DNA of 7,428 bases from DASQPR01 sp035713725 (GCA_035713725.1 DASTMZ010000105.1:1-7428); one strand, 5' to 3'; shown: positions 1 through 7,179, numbered from the stretch's first letter. Translations and numbers: made by a program. Notes: generated from the letters alone by a model not told the origin.

Positions 1-1224
1 CGGGATCGGCTTGGGTTTGACGCCGACGAGGTGGCGGTGACGTTGGCGTGGACGCGGGCGGCGGCGCGGTATCAGGTGGAGTTTGGCCGGTATCTGCAGC
101 GGGTGGTCAAGCCGGTGTGGGCGGCGATGTGTGCTGGTGACCTCGATGTGGCGCGGGCGCGGGTGTTTTATGACGTGTTGTGCGCGGTCGACGACGGTGT
201 GGCGTTCACGATCGCGTTGGACCTGGTCGACGGTGCGCCGGGGTGGACCACCGGGCAGTTGCGTGATCGGCTGCGGCGGGCGGTGCTGCGTGCCGATCCG
301 CACGGTGCCGCCGAACGCACCGCGCGCACGGTGGCGCAGCGGCGGGTGGAGCTGCTGGCCGATCGGGAGTCGACTGCCGGGTTGTATGCGTTGTGTCTGC
401 CGGCGGTGCGGGCGGTTGCCGCGTTCGAGCGGGTCGATGCGATCGCCCGCGCCAGGCACAGTGCTGCAGATGGTCGCACGTTGGATCAGTTGCGGGCCGA
501 CACGTTGCTGGATCTGTTGGAGGGGGTCGGGGTCGGCGTGTCGGCGGTGCATCGCCGCGGCGTGGTGGAGCTGACCATCCCCTGGTCCACCCTGGCCGGC
601 GGCCGCGCATCGACCGCAGCTCAGCCCGAACCGATGCCCGAGCTCGACGACGGCGGAATTACAGCCAGCCTAGGCGAACCGGCCGCGGGGTGCTCGGCCG
701 GGCGCGGGGTTGGCGAGCCGGCGACGCTGGCCGGGTTCGGACCCGTCGAGGCGCCGACCGCCCGGGATGTGGCGATCAGCATGCTCGGCCGCCGCGACAT
801 CGCCTGGCGCTACCGGGTCACCGACGGCGACGGAGCGCTACGCGCGCTGGGCACACTCTCCACACCGAAGCACACCGACGCGCTGGGCCAGCTGATCGAC
901 CAGGTTCCTGTGACGCCGGCGACCCCGCCAGCCGAGGCCAACCCGCGGCGACGGATGCCCGGACCGGCGTTAGCCCGCTGGATCCGCGCCCGCGACGGCA
1001 CCTGCCGGGCACCCGGCTGCCGGGTGCCCGCATCAGCCTGCGACATCGACCACACCATCGACCACGCTTCGGGCGGCACCACAACACACGACAACCTTGC
1101 ACTACTGTGCCGCCACCACCACCGGCTCAAACACGACGGCGGCTGGCACGTCACTCAACCCGAACCCGGCGTACTCGCCTGGCAATCCCCACACGGCACC
1201 CGCTTCACCAGACAACGGGACTGA
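1..1224 (+). CDS. DUF222 domain protein with C-terminal HNH endonuclease domain (13E12-type), 5'-truncated by window edge
   Basis: The frame is open from the first base (RDRLGFDADEVAV...) to a TGA at 1222-1224, giving 407 visible residues. A GTG at 31 is in frame, but the coding similarity runs upstream of it, so the true start lies outside the window. Visible codons 1 to about 190 form the helical DUF222 region, seen in DEVAVTLAWTRAAA, a RARVFYDVL stretch, the arginine-rich LRDRLRRAVLRADP block and the RTLDQLRADTLLDLLEG helix. A variable Pro/Gly-rich linker follows at about 205-245, then a basic segment leading into the HNH fold. That fold has cysteines at codons 335, 340 and 370, D350-H351, N365 and the CRHHHRLKH end at 370-378, i.e. 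paired zinc-binding cysteines plus His-Asn-His catalytic residues. All HNH landmarks are present, so the nuclease looks intact. The family is common and often multicopy in actinobacteria; the REP13E12 members of Mycobacterium tuberculosis are related. Its cellular role is not established; DNA nicking or cleavage is inferred from the fold. It converges on the thioesterase gene. Confidence 0.9.
   Translation, partial: RDRLGFDADEVAVTLAWTRAAARYQVEFGRYLQRVVKPVWAAMCAGDLDVARARVFYDVLCAVDDGVAFTIALDLVDGAPGWTTGQLRDRLRRAVLRADPHGAAERTARTVAQRRVELLADRESTAGLYALCLPAVRAVAAFERVDAIARARHSAADGRTLDQLRADTLLDLLEGVGVGVSAVHRRGVVELTIPWSTLAGGRASTAAQPEPMPELDDGGITASLGEPAAGCSAGRGVGEPATLAGFGPVEAPTARDVAISMLGRRDIAWRYRVTDGDGALRALGTLSTPKHTDALGQLIDQVPVTPATPPAEANPRRRMPGPALARWIRARDGTCRAPGCRVPASACDIDHTIDHASGGTTTHDNLALLCRHHHRLKHDGGWHVTQPEPGVLAWQSPHGTRFTRQRD
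1006..1030. repeat. Perfect 11-bp inverted repeat with 3-nt loop inside the HNH coding region
   Basis: The arm cgggcacccgg at 1006-1016 is the exact reverse complement of ccgggtgcccg at 1020-1030, separated by ctg. The element covers the codons for the first cysteine pair of the HNH domain (CRAPGCRVPA). The same stretch also reads as a near-direct repeat of 15 nt (TGCCGGGCACCCGGC followed by TGCCGGGTGCCCGCA), which partly explains the symmetry. It lies inside a coding region and has no following T-run, so a terminator role is not supported. Confidence 0.85.
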
Positions 1225-1248
1225 GACTCGATCGTGAGAGCGACATCG

Positions 1249-1275
1249 GAGTTCGCCTCGGCGTCACAGCAACTC
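1249..1275. terminator. Weak candidate stem-loop between convergent genes
   Basis: The 54 bases between the two converging stop codons (1225-1278) contain one candidate structure. Outer arms gagtt (1249-1253) and aactc (1271-1275) enclose inner arms cgcc (1254-1257) and ggcg (1260-1263), with a 7-nt bulge on the 3' side. There is no T-tract on either strand. If it works at all, it would be a non-canonical bidirectional terminator of the kind proposed for high-GC actinobacteria. Confidence 0.2.
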
Positions 1276-1278
1276 TGC

Positions 1279-2115
1279 TTAGCGGCGCGGGCCGATGAAC
1301 AACGCCTGCGTACCCCTGCCGATCGGTCCCACCTCGTCGTAGAGCCTCGTGTCGGCGAGCCCGATGCCGCCGATGTCGGTCGTCGTGGCCGCGTCCAGGC
1401 ACACGAACTCGCCATCCGGGTAGCGGTGCAAGTGCACCGTCAGTTCGGGGTTCACGAACACGTGCGTACGGAAGTCGATGACATGGCTGATGCCGTTGCC
1501 CGAGTCGGCGGCGATGAGCACACGCGACAACGGTCGGGTCGGCTCGCCGGCGACCAGCGGTGCCCGCATGCGAAACCACACCGTCGCCGGGCCGGCGGCC
1601 GCGAACGAACCGACCGCGTAGCGCGTCTCCATCCCGGTGTGGTAGCCGACGTCGAAGCCGAAGTCGGTCAGTGTCGCGGGCAACTCGGCGGCGTCGGTCG
1701 GTGGCGGCGGCGCGGGCGCGCGGTGTTCCGGCATGGGCTCGTCGGCGATACGGATGCGGACGGCGTTCGCTCGCATAACCGTACGGCCGTCGTCGGTCGC
1801 CATCGTCGCTTCGACCATCTCGATGCTGCGACTCGAGTGGATGACCCTGGTGGCAATCGTCAGCACGTCGATCGGCACCGGCCGGAGGACGTCGACGGTG
1901 ATGCGCGCAACCCGCATGTCGGATCGTGCGTCTACGCGGCCCTCGATCTCGTGGCCGAGCAACGCGGCCGGTGGTCCGGCGTGCTGCGCGGTGGCGTCCC
2001 AGGGCCCACGGGTCAGTTCGGTCGCGGCAAAGCGCGACGTGTGCGGCTCGCGAGGGTCGAGCCGCTGGAAGAACGCATCCGGCACCGGATCATTGTGCGC
2101 TACCTTGATCGCCAC
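1279..2115 (-). CDS. TesB-like double-hotdog acyl-CoA thioesterase family protein
   Basis: A 278-residue protein expected to hydrolyse an acyl-CoA thioester to free acid and CoA in the cytoplasm; the actual substrate cannot be read from sequence. The length fits two fused hotdog domains. The N-terminal one (about 12-125) carries the signature RGPWDATAQHAGPPAALL at 36-53, typical of actinobacterial members. A Pro/Ala-rich linker spans about 129-145, and the C-terminal hotdog (about 150-278) has IAADSGNGIS at 201-210, the VNPELTVHLHR strand at 221-231 and GIGLADTRLYDEVGPIGRGTQAL at about 250-272. By analogy with E. coli TesB, which uses an Asp/Thr/Gln set, D204 and Q270 are candidate active-site residues; this alignment is inferred by eye. 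The start used is GTG at 2115. An in-frame GTG at 2085 (VPDAFFQRLD) is nearly as plausible, since homologues usually begin close to this motif, and neither has a strong ribosome-binding site. The stop is TAA at 1281-1279. It is the last gene of the minus-strand group, 93 bp after the uncharacterised gene. Confidence 0.85.
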   Translation of the reverse strand: MAIKVAHNDPVPDAFFQRLDPREPHTSRFAATELTRGPWDATAQHAGPPAALLGHEIEGRVDARSDMRVARITVDVLRPVPIDVLTIATRVIHSSRSIEMVEATMATDDGRTVMRANAVRIRIADEPMPEHRAPAPPPPTDAAELPATLTDFGFDVGYHTGMETRYAVGSFAAAGPATVWFRMRAPLVAGEPTRPLSRVLIAADSGNGISHVIDFRTHVFVNPELTVHLHRYPDGEFVCLDAATTTDIGGIGLADTRLYDEVGPIGRGTQALFIGPRR

Positions 2116-2136
2116 CGCGGGTCACGCCCACCGGCC

Positions 2137-2195
2137 GCCGCTGTTCGCGGGCCTCACCGCCGCTGTTCGCGGGGCTCACCGCCGCTGTTCGCGCC
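2137..2195. repeat. 22-bp intergenic tandem repeat, about 2.7 copies
   Basis: The unit begins gccgctgttcgcgg and ends ctcacc. Copies start at 2137, 2159 and 2181, an exact 22-base period. The first two copies differ at one base (2152 c versus 2174 g), and the third matches for about 13-14 bases before diverging. It fills most of the 93-bp gap between the stop of the uncharacterised gene (2209) and the thioesterase start (2115). Read on the transcribed minus strand, the unit contains GGTGAG followed by GCGAACAGCGGC. It has no spacers of independent sequence and is not a CRISPR. Confidence 0.9.
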
Positions 2196-2208
2196 CGCCG
2201 CGACGGCA

Positions 2209-3051
2209 TTACCACTCCTCGTCGGGGACGAGCTCGCCGCTAGTCAGGTTGTATCCGCGCTCGGTGTAGAACTCGACTCGCCGCTCACCTTCGAAAGAGG
2301 AGCATCGAATGAAGTCTGTCGGCTTGAGTTTGGGATCGGCCGCGAGCTTGACGTAGCCGAAGCGCTCGTCGCGGCGGATGATTCCGTCCCGGATCGACGA
2401 CAGGTCGAGGTACTGGACTTTCCACGACGAGTCATCGCCCCAGACGCAGCCCCAGACGAAGCCGAAGTCGCCGGCGGCCGGCCACTCGTCGTCGATCGGC
2501 TTCCAGTACATCGAGCCGGGCAGCTTCCGGCCGTCGTGGATGTCCCACCAGTCCGGGACATAGAACCCGACCGGACAGAAGCCATTGGACGCGGGCTCCT
2601 CGGCCGCGATGATCTCGCCAGAACCCAGGTCCAGGACTGCGGTGGCGGTGTAGTTCGGCGAGATCAGCGCGAACATGCGGTCGCCTTGGCGGAACGGTTC
2701 GAACGTCTGCAGCATGCTGTAATTGCGGTCGTAGGCGGCGATGACGTCGTCGCCGGCCAGTACGTCGACGTGCACCTGCGTCCACTTGCCGGGTGGCGAC
2801 GTCGTCGTGACCCGTGCCCGGTAGCGATCTCGGGGCGTCGGCGGGCTCGGGGGTTGCCACAACTCGGTGGTATCGATCTCCTCGATCCAGTAGCGCTGGT
2901 TGCGACCGCCGGCAGCCTCAACTCGCCCGATGGATTCGCGTAGCAGATTCTCGGCCTCCGACCGCGTTCGACGTCTGCCGAATGGGTGCACGTGCCCGCT
3001 GGCCGACTCCGCGCGGACTTCAAAGATGTGACGTGCGTCGGGCGCGGTCAT
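2209..3051 (-). CDS. Conserved-looking uncharacterised protein, aromatic-rich, coupled to hrpA
   Basis: A 280-residue protein that I cannot assign to a named family. The start is ATG at 3051-3049 (MTAPDARHIFEV). It overlaps the hrpA stop as ATGA, which favours this start over an in-frame extension to 3213 that would lie entirely inside hrpA. Residues 1 to about 62 look like a small separate domain (FEVRAESASGHVHPFGR, a basic/acidic helix, then QRYWIEEIDTTEL). A proline-rich hinge PPSPPTPR follows at 67-74. The remainder (about 76-280) is predicted mostly beta, with dense aromatics: YDRNYSMLQTFEPFRQGDR at 107-125, FALISPNYTATAVLDL, NGFCPVGFYVPDWWDIH at 156-172, and FGFVWGCVWGDDSSWKVQYLDLS at about 186-208. 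There is no signal peptide, membrane span or recognised catalytic motif, so it is probably cytoplasmic. I have an impression of similar hypothetical proteins with a TFEPF...FALYSPDYTAT pattern in other bacteria, but no known function. The stop is TAA at 2211-2209. Confidence 0.85.
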   Translation of the reverse strand: MTAPDARHIFEVRAESASGHVHPFGRRRTRSEAENLLRESIGRVEAAGGRNQRYWIEEIDTTELWQPPSPPTPRDRYRARVTTTSPPGKWTQVHVDVLAGDDVIAAYDRNYSMLQTFEPFRQGDRMFALISPNYTATAVLDLGSGEIIAAEEPASNGFCPVGFYVPDWWDIHDGRKLPGSMYWKPIDDEWPAAGDFGFVWGCVWGDDSSWKVQYLDLSSIRDGIIRRDERFGYVKLAADPKLKPTDFIRCSSFEGERRVEFYTERGYNLTSGELVPDEEW

Positions 3052-6000
3052 GCGACGACCGCGTCCATCGCGCGGTAGATGCGCTTCTCCGAAATCGGGT
3101 ACGGCGTGCCGATCGCTTGCGCGAACAGATTGACCCGCAACTCCTCGACCATCCACCGAACCGCCCGGACCTCGGGCCACGTCGGGGCGCCGTCGGGGAG
3201 TTCGATGAGCCACTGGGCGAACTCGTCCTGCACGGTCGTCACGATCGCGAGCTGCGCCCGGTCGCGTGCCGGATCGAGTGGCAGCCGCTGCAATCGTCGC
3301 TCCGCGGCTCGCAGGTAGCGCGCGAGGTCAGTCAAGCGGACCGCGCCGGTCTCGGTCACGAATCCTGGGTACACGAGTCCGGTCAGCTGCGCGCGGATGT
3401 CGGATACGGACGACAGGACCGCGGGCGGTACGGGCGACGGCAACCGCTCCTCGACCGCGTGCCAGCCGGCGAGCACGGTGCGTACCTTGGCGATCACGTC
3501 GTACGCCGAGTCGTGCAGATCCGCCCGCACTAGGTCGCGGAGCGCGGCGAACGTGGCCTCGTCCCGTGCCGGCCCACCGCTCTCCGCCACCAGCGCATCG
3601 ACCGCCGCGTCGACGCAGTCCGCTAGCAACTCGCCGACGTTGCGGCTCGGGTTGCGCATGAGCGTGAGCTTGGCGTCGTTGGGCAGCCGCTGGGATATCG
3701 CGGGGATCGGCGACGCGATGCCGAGCAGCAGAAGCCGCCGGGTACCGGCGACCATCGCGATGTCGGCCGCCCGCGGATTGTCGTAGACACGCACCGCGAC
3801 CGACGTGCGTTCGTCGGATAGCGCCGGGTACGCCGTCACGGCGTACCCACCGGTCTCCCGCTCGAGCACGGCGGGCAGCGCATTGCCAGCGTGACCAGTG
3901 GTCGGCCACGACGTGAGGCCGGACTGCTCGATGCCGGACGCCGCCGAGGCGACGACCGCCTGCGCGGCAACCCGCAACGAGGCCCGCAGCGCGTCGAGAT
4001 CCTTGCCCTCGGCGAGCGTCGCGCCGGCGTCGTCCACCACGCGGAACGTCATGCGCAGGTGTTCGGGGACCCGAGCCAGATCCCAATCCCCGCCGCCGAT
4101 GAGGACGCCGGTCATGCGCCGGAACTCGCGGGCGAGCGCAGGGCGGAGCGGCTCGTCCGGTGCAGTACGGCCATCCGGCGACAGCCGTTGCAGAACGGCC
4201 GCCGCGGTATCCGGTGCCGGTACGAGATGCACGCGCTTCGCCTTGGGCAGCGACCTGATGAGCGCCGTGACGAGGTCGTGGCGCAGCCCGGGCACCTGCC
4301 ACTCGAAGGGCTCGGCACGCAATGTCGGCAGCACCGGCAGCGGTACGTTCACGGTGACGCCGTCGTCCGCGGACCCCGGCGAGAACTCGTACGCCAGCGG
4401 CAATGCCAGACCGTCGACAATGAACACGTCGGGAAAGTCGCGCGGATCGACGGCGGCCGCGTCGTCATTCACCAACATGGACTTCTCGAACGACAACAGA
4501 TCCGGCTGCTCGCGCCGTGCGCCAGCCCACCATGTGTCGAAATGGCGACCGGACACCACCTCGGCGGGCACCCGAGAGTCGTAGAAGGCGTAAAGCTCGT
4601 CGTCGCTGACCACGATGTCCCGCCGCCGCGCGCGATGCTCGAGCTCTTCGACCTCGTCGCGGAGCGCCTGGTTCTCGCCGAAGAACTTGTGGTGCGTGTC
4701 CCAGTCGCCTTCGACGAGTGCGTGCCGGATGAACTCCTCCCGGCACAGCACCGGATCGATCCGGCCATAGTTCACGCGACGCGCGGCCACCAACGGTACG
4801 CCGTAGAGAAGCACCTTCTCCGACGCCATCACGGCGGCCCGCTTGCGTTCCCAGTGCGGCTCGCTATACGTACGCTTGACCAGGTGCCCGGCGAGCGCCT
4901 CGGCCCACTCGGGCTCGATCTTCGCGACCACGCGTCCCCAGAGTCGGGACGTCTCCACGAGTTCGGCGGCGAACACCCACCGCGGCTGGCTCCGAAACAG
5001 CGCGGAGCCGGGCGCGATCGTGAACCGCGCGCCGCGCGCGCCGCCGTACTCGTGGCGCCGCCGGTCGCGCGCCGCCGGCTCACCCCCGCGTCCGCTCGAC
5101 TGCGCCGCGCTCGGTACGTCCTTCAAGCCGATGTGCGACAGGAGACCGGCCAGCAGTGACTGGTGGATCCGCGTAGCGTCCGGCTCGGTCGGCAGGTCCT
5201 GCTCGCGAGGCACGGTGATGCCGAGCGTCACGACGGTCTGGCGCAGCTGGGTATAGATGTCCTGCCATTCGCGCACCCGCAAGAAGTTCAGGAATTCGGC
5301 CCGACACATCTTGCGGAACTGGCTGCCGGACAACGTCCGTTGGCGCTCCCGCAGGTACGTCCAGAGGCTCAGGTATGCCAGGAAATCCGACTCGGGAGAG
5401 GTGAACCGTGCGTGCTTCTCGGCGGCCGCCTGCTGCTTGTCGGTCGGTCGTTCCCGCGGATCCACAATGGACAGCGCCGCCGCGATGACCATCACCTCGC
5501 GTACCACGCCGTTGCGTTCCGCCTCGAGGATCATCCGCGCCATGCGTGGATCGACCGGCAGCGCCGCGATCCGGCGGCCGAGCGGCGTCAGCCGGTCCGC
5601 GCCGGTGCCGGCCGTCCCACCACGGACCAAGTCGCCGTCGCCGGCCGCGGCGAACGCGCCGAGTTCGTGCAGCAGCCCGACGCCGTCGGCGATGTTGCGG
5701 CGGTCCGGCGGTTCGATGAACGGGAAAGTCGCGATGTCGCCGAGGCCGTAGGCGGTCATCTGCAGGATCACGCCGGCGAGGTTGGTACGAAGGATCTCCG
5801 GCTCGGTGAACTCCGGCCGCGACTCGAAGTCCGTCTCGGAGTAGAGCCGGATGCAGATGCCGTCCGCGGTGCGCCCGCATCGGCCCTTGCGCTGGTTCGC
5901 GGACGCTTGCGAGATCGCCTCGATCGGCAGCCGTTGCACCTTCAGCCGATGGCTGTAGCGCGAGATCCGAGCCGTGCCAGGGTCGATGACGTAGTGGATG

Positions 6001-7142
6001 CCCGGCACCGTGAGGCTCGTCTCCGCGACGTTCGTGGCGAGCACGATGCGCCGCCCGCGATGCGGCGCGAACACCCGGTGCTGTTCGGCCGTCGACAGGC
6101 GCGCGTAGAGCGGCAGGATCTCGGTGTCGCGCAGCGCCAGCGCGGTCAGGGCCTCAGCGGTGTCGCGGATCTCGCGCTCGCCGGACAGAAACACGAGGAT
6201 GTCACCGGGGCCTTCGGCCTGCAGCTCGATGGCCGCCTCGCAGATCGCGGTGATCTGGTCGCGCGGCTCATCGTCGGCCGGCTCAGTGTTGGTGCCGCTT
6301 CGCGGTGCGTTCGCCACCGGTTCGTCGAGGTCGTCCTGCTCGGGCGGCTCCGGCGTGAGCGGGCGGTGGCGCACCTCAATCGGGTACGTCCGGCCGGACA
6401 CCTCGACGATCGGCGCGTCGCCAAAGTGCCGCGAGAAGCGCTGCGGATCGATCGTCGCGCTGGTGATGATGAGCTTCAGATCGGGGCGGCGCGGCAGCAG
6501 CTGCTTGAGGATGCCGAGGATGAAGTCGATGTTGAGACTCCGCTCGTGCGCCTCGTCCACGATGATCGTGTCGTACTGCTCGAGCAACCGGTCGCCTGGT
6601 AGCTCGGCGAGCAGGATGCCGTCCGTCATGACCTTCACGAGTGTGTCCGCGCTGACCTGGTCGGTGAAGCGCACCTTGTAGCCGACCGCGCCGCCAAGCT
6701 CGGTGCCGAGCTCGTCGGCGATGCGATCCGCGACGGTCCGCGCCGCGATCCGGCGCGGCTGGGTGTGCGCGATCAGGCCGTCGACGCCACGGCCGAGTTC
6801 GAGGCAGATCTTCGGCAACTGCGTCGTCTTGCCCGATCCGGTCTCGCCGGCCACGATCACCACCTGGTGGTCGCGGATCGCGGCGGCGATGTCGTCCTTG
6901 CGCTGCGAGATCGGAAGCTCAGGCGGGTACGAGATGGCCGGGACTCCGGCCGCGCGGGCGACCCGGCGAGCGGCCGCGGCGTCGAGAGCGGCCGCGACCG
7001 ACTCGATCGCGCCAGGCTTAGTCTCCGCGCGGCTGCGCTGCATGCCTTCCAGGCGCCGCCCGATGCGATGCCGGTCCCGCATCGTCAGCTCGGGCAGCCG
7101 TGCGATCAGGCGGTTGATCTCCGCGGCGCTCGGGGTAGCCAT
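3048..7142 (-). CDS. hrpA: ATP-dependent RNA helicase HrpA (DEAH box)
   Basis: A 1364-residue DEAH-box helicase that uses ATP to translocate on and unwind or remodel RNA in the cytoplasm. In E. coli, HrpA has been tied to mRNA processing and to acting on stalled or collided ribosomes. Motifs, numbered from MATPSAAEIN: Walker A GETGSGKT 99-106, TQPRRIAA 127-134, DEAH 196-199, SAT 228-230, TNVAETSLTVPGI from 370, and QRKGRCGR 417-424, the HrpA form of motif VI. After the two RecA domains come the helical HA2 region (about 475-600), an OB-fold stretch (about 699-755; ARFTIAPGSALFRSQPRWV then AELVETSRLWGR) and a long C-terminal DUF3418 region with KRTYSEPHWERKRA, VNYGRIDP, FIRHALVEGDWDTHHKFF and RRRDIVVSDDELYAFYD. 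All motifs are intact and the length is usual for HrpA. ATG at 7142 is chosen over an in-frame GTG at 7166 because a -10-like hexamer lies between them. The stop TGA overlaps the next gene's ATG. Confidence 0.97.
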   Translation of the reverse strand: MATPSAAEINRLIARLPELTMRDRHRIGRRLEGMQRSRAETKPGAIESVAAALDAAAARRVARAAGVPAISYPPELPISQRKDDIAAAIRDHQVVIVAGETGSGKTTQLPKICLELGRGVDGLIAHTQPRRIAARTVADRIADELGTELGGAVGYKVRFTDQVSADTLVKVMTDGILLAELPGDRLLEQYDTIIVDEAHERSLNIDFILGILKQLLPRRPDLKLIITSATIDPQRFSRHFGDAPIVEVSGRTYPIEVRHRPLTPEPPEQDDLDEPVANAPRSGTNTEPADDEPRDQITAICEAAIELQAEGPGDILVFLSGEREIRDTAEALTALALRDTEILPLYARLSTAEQHRVFAPHRGRRIVLATNVAETSLTVPGIHYVIDPGTARISRYSHRLKVQRLPIEAISQASANQRKGRCGRTADGICIRLYSETDFESRPEFTEPEILRTNLAGVILQMTAYGLGDIATFPFIEPPDRRNIADGVGLLHELGAFAAAGDGDLVRGGTAGTGADRLTPLGRRIAALPVDPRMARMILEAERNGVVREVMVIAAALSIVDPRERPTDKQQAAAEKHARFTSPESDFLAYLSLWTYLRERQRTLSGSQFRKMCRAEFLNFLRVREWQDIYTQLRQTVVTLGITVPREQDLPTEPDATRIHQSLLAGLLSHIGLKDVPSAAQSSGRGGEPAARDRRRHEYGGARGARFTIAPGSALFRSQPRWVFAAELVETSRLWGRVVAKIEPEWAEALAGHLVKRTYSEPHWERKRAAVMASEKVLLYGVPLVAARRVNYGRIDPVLCREEFIRHALVEGDWDTHHKFFGENQALRDEVEELEHRARRRDIVVSDDELYAFYDSRVPAEVVSGRHFDTWWAGARREQPDLLSFEKSMLVNDDAAAVDPRDFPDVFIVDGLALPLAYEFSPGSADDGVTVNVPLPVLPTLRAEPFEWQVPGLRHDLVTALIRSLPKAKRVHLVPAPDTAAAVLQRLSPDGRTAPDEPLRPALAREFRRMTGVLIGGGDWDLARVPEHLRMTFRVVDDAGATLAEGKDLDALRASLRVAAQAVVASAASGIEQSGLTSWPTTGHAGNALPAVLERETGGYAVTAYPALSDERTSVAVRVYDNPRAADIAMVAGTRRLLLLGIASPIPAISQRLPNDAKLTLMRNPSRNVGELLADCVDAAVDALVAESGGPARDEATFAALRDLVRADLHDSAYDVIAKVRTVLAGWHAVEERLPSPVPPAVLSSVSDIRAQLTGLVYPGFVTETGAVRLTDLARYLRAAERRLQRLPLDPARDRAQLAIVTTVQDEFAQWLIELPDGAPTWPEVRAVRWMVEELRVNLFAQAIGTPYPISEKRIYRAMDAVVA

Positions 7143-7151
7143 GACGCACGA

Positions 7152-7179
7152 AGCATAGGCCGGCACACCAGCACGTCCA
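7152..7179 (-). promoter_or_regulatory. Candidate sigma-70-type promoter for hrpA, giving a leaderless or nearly leaderless mRNA
   Basis: On the minus strand, a -35-like TGGACG (7179-7174) and a -10-like TATGCT (7157-7152) are separated by 16 bases. The -10 fits the TANNNT pattern of actinobacterial housekeeping promoters. Only 9 bases separate it from the hrpA ATG at 7142, so a start site 6-9 bases downstream leaves a 5' leader of about 0-3 bases. This agrees with the absence of a Shine-Dalgarno sequence. A hexamer CTGGTG occurs twice with 12-base spacing around the -35 (plus-strand caccag at 7166-7171 and 7178-7183) and could be a protein-binding half-site. Support is by pattern only. Confidence 0.4.

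Noticed and set aside
1226..1252. Bulged stem-loop (ACTCGAT pairing with ATCGGAGT) just after the DUF222/HNH stop as a terminator
   Set aside because: It has only 7 pairs with a bulge, a 12-base loop and no T-run, and it competes with the structure at 1249-1275.
2137..2195. CRISPR-like array
   Set aside because: The copies are directly adjacent with a 22-base period and no independent spacers, and no cas gene is present.
2090..2209. A 39-codon frame on the minus strand starting in a TAATG overlap with the stop of the uncharacterised gene
   Set aside because: It is encoded mostly by the 22-bp tandem repeat, is Arg/Ala/Gly-rich without domain features and runs out of frame into the thioesterase gene. 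The overlap with the stop is probably coincidence.
1234..2943. A 569-codon open frame on the plus strand opposite the thioesterase and uncharacterised genes
   Set aside because: It is antisense to two convincing genes, runs through the tandem repeat and is very rich in Arg/Ala/Val with no recognisable domain. Long antisense frames are expected in DNA this GC-rich.
3052..3213. N-terminal extension of the uncharacterised gene to an upstream start at 3213
   Set aside because: The extra 54 residues are Arg/Gly/Asp-rich, look like frame-shifted hrpA sequence, and would lie wholly inside the hrpA coding region. The ATGA junction at 3048-3051 gives a natural start.
5163..6602. A 479-codon open frame on the plus strand opposite hrpA
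   Set aside because: It lies entirely antisense to the intact helicase motifs of hrpA. Its composition (Arg, Val, Asp, His) is that of a shadow frame with no domain signature.
7143..7166. hrpA start at the in-frame GTG at 7166 (adds MPAYASCV)
   Set aside because: The added eight codons overlap a good -10-like hexamer and are not typical of HrpA N-termini. ATG at 7142 is simpler, though the longer form is not excluded.
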